Source of the DNA: CALELM01 sp045617105
GTDB taxonomy: Bacteria > Bacillota > Negativicutes > Selenomonadales > Selenomonadaceae
NCBI GenBank assembly: GCA_045617105.1
Contig: JAZLHW010000064.1
Coordinates: forward strand, 1 to 10,956
Direction: 5' to 3'
Length of the DNA stretch: 10,956 nt
Made by a program: the position numbers and the translations under genes. The notes beneath the pieces were generated by a model, which was not told where the DNA came from, did no database searches, and saw only the letters and a list, made by a program, of their open reading frames with translations. How positions within the stretch are numbered: position 1 is the stretch's first letter; each line of letters opens with the position of its first letter. Below are positions 6,045-10,956 of this stretch, piece after piece.

Positions 6045-6373
6045 CCGCTCAGGAGATTGCTCAGGCGTCCGGCCTTGTGGGCCTCGTGAATCTCCTGATA
6101 GGTCATGCCGTTCAGGTCATCACGGCTCATCTGATTGCTGGTTCCGTTGGAGCCGTGACTGGAATTGCCACGGTCAGGCTCATAGGGCACGGCGGAGCGG
6201 TCCATCTCCATCAGGTCCGCTTTCATCTGTTCCAGATCAGCGCCGAGGGCCTTGGCCTCGTTCATCTTCTGCCGGAACAGCTCCTTGTTGCCGCCGTCAT
6301 AGGCGGTCTGTGCCTCGTTTACGAGGTCACGGTGTTTCTGATTCAGCTCTCTGTATTCCTGTCTCAGACTCAT
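6035..6373 (-). CDS. Small coiled-coil protein, probable head scaffold/delta-domain protein
   Basis: This 112-residue protein lies directly between the protease and the capsid gene. Residues 1-60 form a charged, heptad-like helical region (SLRQEYRELNQKHRDLV, then AKALGADLEQMKADLMEM) resembling the N-terminal delta domain that HK97-type capsid proteins carry and lose to the protease. A linker rich in Ser, Asn and Gly follows (70-81), then a C-terminal amphipathic helix (SRDDLNGMTYQEIHEAHKAGRLSNLL, in two parts at 83-95 and 96-108). The neighbouring capsid protein lacks such an N-terminal domain, so I infer that this gene supplies the scaffold in trans and may be a protease substrate. The start at 6373 overlaps the protease stop (ATGA), with AAAGGAG upstream. 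The function is inferred from position and shape; no family was recognised with certainty. Confidence 0.72.
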   Translation of the reverse strand: MSLRQEYRELNQKHRDLVNEAQTAYDGGNKELFRQKMNEAKALGADLEQMKADLMEMDRSAVPYEPDRGNSSHGSNGTSNQMSRDDLNGMTYQEIHEAHKAGRLSNLLSGKE

Positions 6374-7086
6374 TCGAATCGACTCCTTTCGATTTTCAGT
6401 TCAGCGGCGGCGGCGGTTTTCCATTCGTCGGTGCTGTTTTTCTGCGCTCTCAGCGCTGTGAGGTCAGGGAGGGCGGACATGGAGCGGACAATGTTTTCCG
6501 CACTGGCCACCAGCCCATCAAACTGCGGTGCTGCGGCATCTCTGCCGATAATGGCATCGACGAGGCCGAGTTCAAGACACCGCTCGGCTCTCAGCCATGT
6601 CTCTGCATTCATCAGCCTTTCAAGCTGACTGCGTTCACACTTCTCACCACACTTCTCGGCGTACACGTCAAGGATTGCCTGATCCTGTTCGTTCAGCTCC
6701 TGCGCCGCATGTTTCAGCTCGTCCTTGTTGCCGTGAACCCACATGCTCGCATTGTGAATCATCATCTGCGCCGGAAGCGCCATCTCAATGCGGTCACACG
6801 CAAGGCAAAGATAGGACGCCGCCGAGGCGGCAATGGACTGGATTCTTGCAACGGTCTGATGTCCCGCCTCCTTCGCCTGCTGAACCAGTGAGTATATTTC
6901 GGCAGCGGCGTCACATAATCCGCCGATGCTGTTAATATCCAGCTCAAGCGGCTCACCGGGTTCCAGGGCATCAAGAGCGCCTCTGATATCCATGGGCGAA
7001 TAGAAGCCGATATTATAGCCAAAGCAGCGCATCAGCTCTGCGTCAGAGTCAGAAACCAGCTCGCCCTTAAGATTGATTCTCGCCAT
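6370..7086 (-). CDS. Phage head maturation protease, ClpP-like (peptidase S14 type)
   Basis: This is a ClpP-fold serine protease (238 residues). In HK97-like phages such enzymes process the head scaffold or capsid delta domain during maturation. Key parts are: INSIGG (51-56, the oxyanion-forming 'nS.GG' loop), SIAASAASYLCLACD (84-98) with probable nucleophile Ser88, and MMIHNASMW (108-116) with probable His111. The third catalytic position falls in the segment MNAETWLRAERCLELGLVD (159-177), where E162 occupies the spot held by Asp in many relatives. ATG at 7086 is chosen because GAGGTGAT lies 8 nt upstream; the in-frame start at 7134 lies well inside the portal gene. The C-terminal 50 residues, past ClpP similarity, are Ala/Glu-rich. 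The stop overlaps the next start as ATGA. Confidence 0.92.
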   Translation of the reverse strand: MARINLKGELVSDSDAELMRCFGYNIGFYSPMDIRGALDALEPGEPLELDINSIGGLCDAAAEIYSLVQQAKEAGHQTVARIQSIAASAASYLCLACDRIEMALPAQMMIHNASMWVHGNKDELKHAAQELNEQDQAILDVYAEKCGEKCERSQLERLMNAETWLRAERCLELGLVDAIIGRDAAAPQFDGLVASAENIVRSMSALPDLTALRAQKNSTDEWKTAAAAELKIERSRFE

Positions 7087-8350
7087 TGTTATCACCTCGA
7101 TTCCGGTTGACAGATAACTCCCTGAACAAATCAAGAGGAATATAGTTCAGGGACGCAAATGTCACATCGCCGCCCGGGACATCAGGCATGTCCTCAAGTC
7201 TCAAAATGTCGTTGATGGTGTAACCGTTGAGCTTCATGTCGTCGTAGTAGGCGGCTCTGCTCTTGTCGTCGGCCCTCATCAGCGCTCTCATGTTCATCTT
7301 GATTTGCAGTCCCGCCCGACGCTCAGAGGGCGTCAGAAGCTTATAGGTGCGTTCCTGCTCAATTTGGGTCACACGAGGCTGTAACATCTTCGCATACTCA
7401 ATGCTGTTCTGCTCGTTGGCGTTGTAGGACTGTTTGCCAGCCTGCAACTTGTAGAGCGGAACACCGAAGATTCTTGCGATATCCTCGACTGTGGCGTTGA
7501 TCTGCTCCATGAACTGCATATCGCTCTGCGACGGAGCAAGGGACTGATACTTCATGCCGTGGTCGAGAATGGCGACCTTGTGAGCGTTGACCGCTCCGCC
7601 ATACGCCTTCTGAAACTCGGAGCGCATAGCGTCCTTCTTGGTGACGTTGGTGGGTTTTCCATCCTTGTCGTTGACGTAGCCAGAGAGATCGCCGTCCATG
7701 GTCAGAGCGCCGGAAAGGTGGCATCCGCTCTCATAGTAGGCGGCTCCGTATTCCTGCGAGGCGAGACCGGTTCGGATGGCGTTTTGCCCGAACTCAATCA
7801 GGGGAATGCCCCACAGTCCGTTATTCGACGGCCCTTTATAGTGGCATACGTCCTCATTTGGGAGGGTGAACCGCTCGTGTGTGACTGGGTCGGTGATGTC
7901 GTACCATGGTCGACGGTACTGGTCCAGCCACATATGGACGAGGTCTCCCGTAATGGGTATCTGCTCCACTATTCGCCCATTGCCGTTCCTGATGTTCCAT
8001 TCAAGGGCGTTGCCGGTCATGACGGTGGACCACTCAAGGAGCTTGTCCTGCACCTGCCTGCTCATGGCCTCGTTTGGCCTGACAGACAGAACGTCGTGAA
8101 GGTCATGCTCCACCCGCTCACGGGTGAATCGGTCCTGAATGTAGGAAGGAAGGACTGACATGTCATTGCTGCGGATATCGACAGCGGCAAACACAGCGGA
8201 CAGGCGCAGCGCCTGATCGTTTCGGAGCCGTCCGGCTCCAACGCCGTACCGCCGCTCGTCCATTGCAACATTGACCACGCCGGAGCGCTGGGCGGGGGCA
8301 CGAATGCCATTTGCCGCCACCGCATTTTTGCACAGTGTAAACAAGCTCAT
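7067..8350 (-). CDS. Phage portal protein, HK97/SPP1-type
   Basis: The portal forms the dodecameric ring at one capsid vertex through which DNA enters and leaves. It also docks the terminase and later the neck. The 427-residue length matches the HK97 portal class. Recognisable segments are AVDIRSNDMSVLPSY (56-70, the early 'I.s.sIa.lP' region), YKGPSNNGLWGIPLI (171-185), DMQFMEQINATVEDIARIFGVP (277-298, the clip/stem region that often reads 'E....t.edIA.aFgVP') and NGYTINDILRLEDMPDVPGGD (375-395, near the C-terminus). ATG at 8350 is chosen because AGGAGG (8357-8362) lies 6 nt upstream. The frame stays open further upstream to 8617, but that part overlaps the membrane protein and the terminase and reads as non-native sequence. 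The 3' end overlaps the protease gene by 20 nt. Confidence 0.95.
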   Translation of the reverse strand: MSLFTLCKNAVAANGIRAPAQRSGVVNVAMDERRYGVGAGRLRNDQALRLSAVFAAVDIRSNDMSVLPSYIQDRFTRERVEHDLHDVLSVRPNEAMSRQVQDKLLEWSTVMTGNALEWNIRNGNGRIVEQIPITGDLVHMWLDQYRRPWYDITDPVTHERFTLPNEDVCHYKGPSNNGLWGIPLIEFGQNAIRTGLASQEYGAAYYESGCHLSGALTMDGDLSGYVNDKDGKPTNVTKKDAMRSEFQKAYGGAVNAHKVAILDHGMKYQSLAPSQSDMQFMEQINATVEDIARIFGVPLYKLQAGKQSYNANEQNSIEYAKMLQPRVTQIEQERTYKLLTPSERRAGLQIKMNMRALMRADDKSRAAYYDDMKLNGYTINDILRLEDMPDVPGGDVTFASLNYIPLDLFRELSVNRNRGDNNGENQS

Positions 8351-8361
8351 TTTCTTCCTCC

Positions 8362-8520
8362 TCAGGATACCGCCGTTCCGGCGATGAACAGGCCGCCGAC
8401 GATGACGGCAGCAGGAACATAAATCATTGCGATTCCGGCGATGACAGCCGCAATACCGGCATAAAACAGGACTCGGTTCCACACATCTTTGATTTTGTTG
8501 GAATTCTTCTCGTTTTTCAT
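8362..8520 (-). CDS. Small membrane protein between terminase and portal, function unknown
   Basis: A 52-residue ORF fills the gap between the large terminase and the portal. It has a short Lys/Asn-rich N-terminus (MKNEKNSNKIKDVWNR), then two hydrophobic segments separated by a proline: about residues 17-35 (VLFYAGIAAVIAGIAMIYV) and about 37-52 (AAVIVGGLFIAGTAVS). This suggests a membrane hairpin. I chose ATG at 8520 because GGAG (8529-8532) lies 8 nt upstream; the in-frame ATG at 8526 is only 2 nt from it. The ORF ends 11 nt before the portal start, and the portal Shine-Dalgarno (8357-8362) abuts its stop. Two short membrane segments recall small holins, but holins normally sit in the lysis module after the tail genes, so I do not assign that role. 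I do not recognise the family. Confidence 0.72.
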   Translation of the reverse strand: MKNEKNSNKIKDVWNRVLFYAGIAAVIAGIAMIYVPAAVIVGGLFIAGTAVS

Positions 8521-8529
8521 TTCCATATC

Positions 8530-8543
8530 TCCAAACGTTTGGA
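8530..8543. repeat. 14-bp perfect palindrome over the membrane-protein ribosome binding site
   Basis: TCCAAACGTTTGGA reads the same on both strands. It lies between the large terminase stop (8547) and the start of the small membrane protein (8520). The GGAG thought to serve that gene falls partly in its right arm, so folding in RNA could hide it. It could equally be a protein binding site, or chance. Confidence 0.55.
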
Positions 8544-8546
8544 AGT

Positions 8547-10349
8547 TTAGAACGTAAAGCCACCGCCGCCCACGACCTCACCGAGTGTTGGCTCTTCTTT
8601 GCGCTGGACCAGTACACGAGCCAGAGCGTTCATGACGGCGGCAACAGGGTCGATTCTTTGGGAATCATCCTTGTGCCGTTTAGACAGCTTCACGTCTCCC
8701 TGACTGTTGACGATCTCCACGGCGTTGCTCAGGCAGCGGATGAATAACGGGTTTTGCTCGATGACGATTTTTCCTGTCAGGAGCATTTCACGGAAGCCCT
8801 TGACGGCCATGTTCTGTCCTGCGCAGGTCTGGGCGATCTCGACGCAGAAATCATCATTGTTCCGCTCCTCACACATTTTGATTGCGAGGTCCGTTGCGTT
8901 GTGTCCATCATAGTCGACCTCGCGAACCGTCCAGCGCCGTTCACGCTCTCCGTCAGATATCCAGTTATTAACATAACCGTTATCTGTGACGGCTCCCGGT
9001 GTCAGCGTGCAATATCCGGCCCGTGCCCAATCCCGATATGGGATTCTGTCTGTATGTTCATGCTGTCCGGCAGCGTCCTCGGGAAGGAAGCCGTGGGCAC
9101 GAATGGCGATACGTCCGTCAGGCAGATCAAACACCGCTCCGACGCCGGAAAGGTCGATTCTCTTACCAAGGTCAAATCCGCAGTTGCACGGGAATCCGTC
9201 GGTCAACGCCCTGAACTCCTCCACAGAAACCTGTGCATTTCTCGCAAGCTCAAGCTGTTCCTGCGTCAGGTAGCTGTTGGCGCTTGCGCTCTGCCATTGG
9301 CAGAGACGGCGGGTCATGAACTTCCGGCGCTTGTTTGGGTCTCCACTGTGGAAGGCGGCGATGGACTCGGTTTCAATCTCGTCACGCAAATGCTTCCCGT
9401 ACTCAGAATCATTTCTCAGAACGGGATTCGCCCAGAGCCATCGTGTGCGGTCTTGCGGGTCCTCGCCATCCGGCACCTCACGAATCATCACGAAATACCG
9501 CTCGTCCTGAACATCACCGTCCAGAATCATTTTGCAGTATTGTTCCTCTGTGAAGCACGGTTTTTCTTCTGCGCCGTCACCGGCAGTCGTGATAACGTCA
9601 AGCAGAGGCTGACGCCGTTTGCCGAAGGAGTTCAGGCCCAGCTCATACACGTCAGATGTTTTGTGAGCGTGGTACTCGTCAACGAGGTAGTACGATGGAG
9701 CGCCGCCGTCCAGAGCGTCGTTGTCCTTGGTGATTTTCCACATCTCTCCGCCGTAGCGGAGGGAGGAACAGGCCGAGGATTTCGGCAGCTTCATTCGTGG
9801 AGCAATCTTCGGAGAGTAGCGGGCCGTTTTCACGGCGGCGAGAAAGGCTTTGTCCGCCTGTTTTCCGTTGACAGCTGCAAAGCTCACTTCCGGCTCCAGC
9901 TCAAACACTGCCTGTTCTGGATGGAATGGGGGGTAGCACACATCACCGTTCATATGGTAGAGGCCCTGACACGCTTTCTCAGCGGTCTTGTAGTTGCCTC
10001 TGGCCCGTTTGTTGTAGGTGCGCACGAACCGCCGTGCGCCGGTGTCCTTGTGGACCCAGCCATAGACCACGCCCAGGTCAAACATCTGCCAGTCCTCCAG
10101 CACGTAGGGACCGCCAGCGTCTACGCCTCGGACCTGAACGCAGATGGAGAACCAGCGGTAAATCCGTTCCGCTCTGGACTCGTCAAACACCCACGGGAAG
10201 TCCTTTCGCTCCTGCCTTTTCAGGTCGTCGAGGTGGCGCTGACAGGCTTTGATTTCGTAGGGGCAGCACAGATCATGGAGCCGCCCACGAGTCACCTGTT
10301 TCGCATAGACTGCGGTGCAATGGTGCATTCCATTCGAGTGGCGTCCCAT
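8547..10349 (-). CDS. Phage terminase large subunit (ATPase/nuclease packaging motor)
   Basis: This is the motor that pumps DNA into the procapsid through the portal and cuts the concatemer. The length, 600 residues, is a little above the usual 500-570 of HK97-type enzymes. The ATPase half shows a Walker A-like segment KRARGNYKT (114-122), Walker B YYLVDE (220-225, D224 and E225) and a coupling motif TTAGD (254-258). The RNase H-like nuclease half has candidate metal-binding aspartates D393 (CGFDLGK), D479 (REVDYDG) and D567 (RIDPVAAVMNAL). The Walker A segment lacks the glycine before the lysine seen in the common RKNGKS form, and carries Tyr120 there. The ATG at 10349 overlaps the small-terminase stop (TGATG). 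The first 30 or so residues are Cys/His-rich (HHC, CC), and a later start cannot be excluded. Confidence 0.95.
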   Translation of the reverse strand: MGRHSNGMHHCTAVYAKQVTRGRLHDLCCPYEIKACQRHLDDLKRQERKDFPWVFDESRAERIYRWFSICVQVRGVDAGGPYVLEDWQMFDLGVVYGWVHKDTGARRFVRTYNKRARGNYKTAEKACQGLYHMNGDVCYPPFHPEQAVFELEPEVSFAAVNGKQADKAFLAAVKTARYSPKIAPRMKLPKSSACSSLRYGGEMWKITKDNDALDGGAPSYYLVDEYHAHKTSDVYELGLNSFGKRRQPLLDVITTAGDGAEEKPCFTEEQYCKMILDGDVQDERYFVMIREVPDGEDPQDRTRWLWANPVLRNDSEYGKHLRDEIETESIAAFHSGDPNKRRKFMTRRLCQWQSASANSYLTQEQLELARNAQVSVEEFRALTDGFPCNCGFDLGKRIDLSGVGAVFDLPDGRIAIRAHGFLPEDAAGQHEHTDRIPYRDWARAGYCTLTPGAVTDNGYVNNWISDGERERRWTVREVDYDGHNATDLAIKMCEERNNDDFCVEIAQTCAGQNMAVKGFREMLLTGKIVIEQNPLFIRCLSNAVEIVNSQGDVKLSKRHKDDSQRIDPVAAVMNALARVLVQRKEEPTLGEVVGGGGFTF

Positions 10350-10867
10350 CAGCCAAACAGATCGTCGTCAGGGTCGACGGCGTCCGCCTCCGCTTTTCGC
10401 ACTGCGAGCCTTGCCCTGCCGGACGGCGTGAGCCCCAGCTTCTCGGCATAGGCCAGGATTTGCGAATCGACCTTCATTCGCTGGTTGGACAACGCCGTTG
10501 CGTTCTTCAGGCAGGACGCAAGATTGTTCAGAGCCTCATCGTCAAGCTCATCAGCGCTGATTTGGTCCAGCCGATCCAGGAGGGCAGGCGTGAGAACGGC
10601 CAGCCGGTCACGCATGGCCAGCTGTGAGCACAGACCGGCGAGGGCATATTCGTCGATGACGTCCAGCAGGTCCAGCTCCTCGGCCTGCGCCCAGATGCTG
10701 TCCCAGTAGACACGGGCGGCCTTGTCGCCGGTGATGAGCTTCCGTGCCCGTCTCGGCTTCTGCGGTCCGCTCCGTGTCATGGACGCCTCGGCGGACTGTC
10801 GTGCGTCCATCTCCGCCTTGGTCAGATGCTTTGCCATGTTGGCCGTTTTCTTGCTGGGCTTCGCCAT
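10349..10867 (-). CDS. Phage terminase small subunit, P27 family
   Basis: The small terminase recognises phage DNA and hands it to the large terminase for packaging. The protein is 172 residues. The N-terminus is basic and Lys/Ala-rich (residues 1-45). The middle is helical and acidic, with an AARVYWDSIW stretch near residues 50-59 and an LDLLDVIDEYALAGLC stretch near 65-80. The C-terminus has AEKLGLTPSGRARL (141-154) followed by an acidic DPDDDLFG tail. The 'lGLTPsgRaRL' ending and the position just before the large terminase are typical of P27-type small subunits. I chose ATG at 10867 because AGGAGG (10876-10881) lies 8 nt upstream; an in-frame start 10 codons earlier (10897) has no comparable site. 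The stop overlaps the next ATG by one base (TGATG), indicating translational coupling. The family call rests on motif and context, not on a search. Confidence 0.88.
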   Translation of the reverse strand: MAKPSKKTANMAKHLTKAEMDARQSAEASMTRSGPQKPRRARKLITGDKAARVYWDSIWAQAEELDLLDVIDEYALAGLCSQLAMRDRLAVLTPALLDRLDQISADELDDEALNNLASCLKNATALSNQRMKVDSQILAYAEKLGLTPSGRARLAVRKAEADAVDPDDDLFG

Positions 10868-10956
10868 CGCCCTCACCTCCTCGCTGGGTCGGTCCAAAAA
10901 TTTTTGCTGATTGGGGAAATTTTTTCGCGTCCGAAAAGTCGGAGGCCAAGCGGTCT
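10868..10956 (-). other. Non-coding leader upstream of the small terminase
   Basis: These 89 bases hold no convincing ORF. They contain a hairpin TCCGA-AAAG-TCGGA (10930-10943), an A/T-rich stretch and a 12-bp palindrome CAAAAATTTTTG (10895-10906), then the AGGAGGTGA of the small terminase. No clear -35/-10 pair is visible. The region next to the small terminase is where packaging start (cos or pac) sites often lie, but nothing here proves one. Confidence 0.4.

Noticed and set aside
5140..6891. 583-codon open frame on the plus strand
   Set aside because: It runs antisense to capsid, scaffold-like and protease genes, all of which have family motifs and ribosome binding sites. Its translation shows no domain and it has no Shine-Dalgarno.
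8351..8617. N-terminal extension of the portal frame up to 8617
   Set aside because: It overlaps the membrane protein and the terminase end, has Cys/Arg-rich sequence unlike portals, and AGGAGG fits ATG at 8350.
8754..10451. 565-codon open frame on the plus strand
   Set aside because: Antisense to the large terminase. The frame is open because of codon bias in the real gene; no motif or ribosome binding site supports it.
10930..10943. Hairpin as an intrinsic terminator
   Set aside because: In the direction of transcription no T-run follows the stem directly; the neighbouring run reads as A on the coding strand.
1..10956. CRISPR array, tRNA, rRNA, insertion sequence or defence system
   Set aside because: No direct-repeat/spacer pattern, no tRNA-like cloverleaf, no transposase and no non-structural cargo gene were seen; the window is filled by phage structural genes.

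Overview
The window holds the packaging, head and neck/tail module of a tailed, siphovirus-like double-stranded DNA phage or prophage. All genes lie on the minus strand, so transcription runs from high to low coordinates. The strong Shine-Dalgarno sequences (AGGAGG, GGAGGTGA), the mid-50s GC content (judged by eye) and the style of the phage proteins suggest a host in the Bacillota, most likely a gut clostridial lineage (Oscillospiraceae or Lachnospiraceae). That host call is inference. No integrase, repressor, lysis gene or bacterial flank is visible, so prophage and free phage cannot be told apart.

Layout in transcription order: a short non-coding leader with small inverted repeats (10868-10956); small terminase, P27 type (10349-10867); large terminase (8547-10349); a 52-residue membrane protein (8362-8520); portal (7067-8350); ClpP-type head maturation protease (6370-7086); a small coiled-coil protein that looks like a detached scaffold/delta domain (6035-6373); major capsid protein (5116-6030); head-tail connector (4844-5116); tail tube (4428-4844); tail assembly chaperone G (3960-4406) with a probable -1 frameshifted extension GT (3631-3963); head-tail adaptor or stopper (3308-3634); HK97 gp10-like neck protein (2769-3308); probable tail terminator (2351-2767); and the first 771 codons of the tape measure protein (1-2314), which runs off the low-coordinate edge.

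Together these genes make and fill a procapsid through the portal (terminase, portal, protease, scaffold-like protein, capsid), close it with connector and neck proteins, and build a long non-contractile tail (tube, chaperones, terminator, tape measure). Genes overlap by 1, 4 or 20 nt, or are separated by at most a few dozen nt, as expected for one translationally coupled late operon. No stretch above 300 bases lacks a gene.

I see no wholly new biological system. The points most worth checking are: the tail tube/chaperone block placed before the neck genes instead of next to the tape measure gene; a non-canonical -1 frameshift site at C5-TGA with a Shine-Dalgarno-like stimulator 10 nt upstream; a capsid protein with its scaffold-like domain on a separate gene; a small membrane protein between terminase and portal whose ribosome binding site lies in a 14-bp palindrome; and a 12-nt leader shared exactly by three structural genes.
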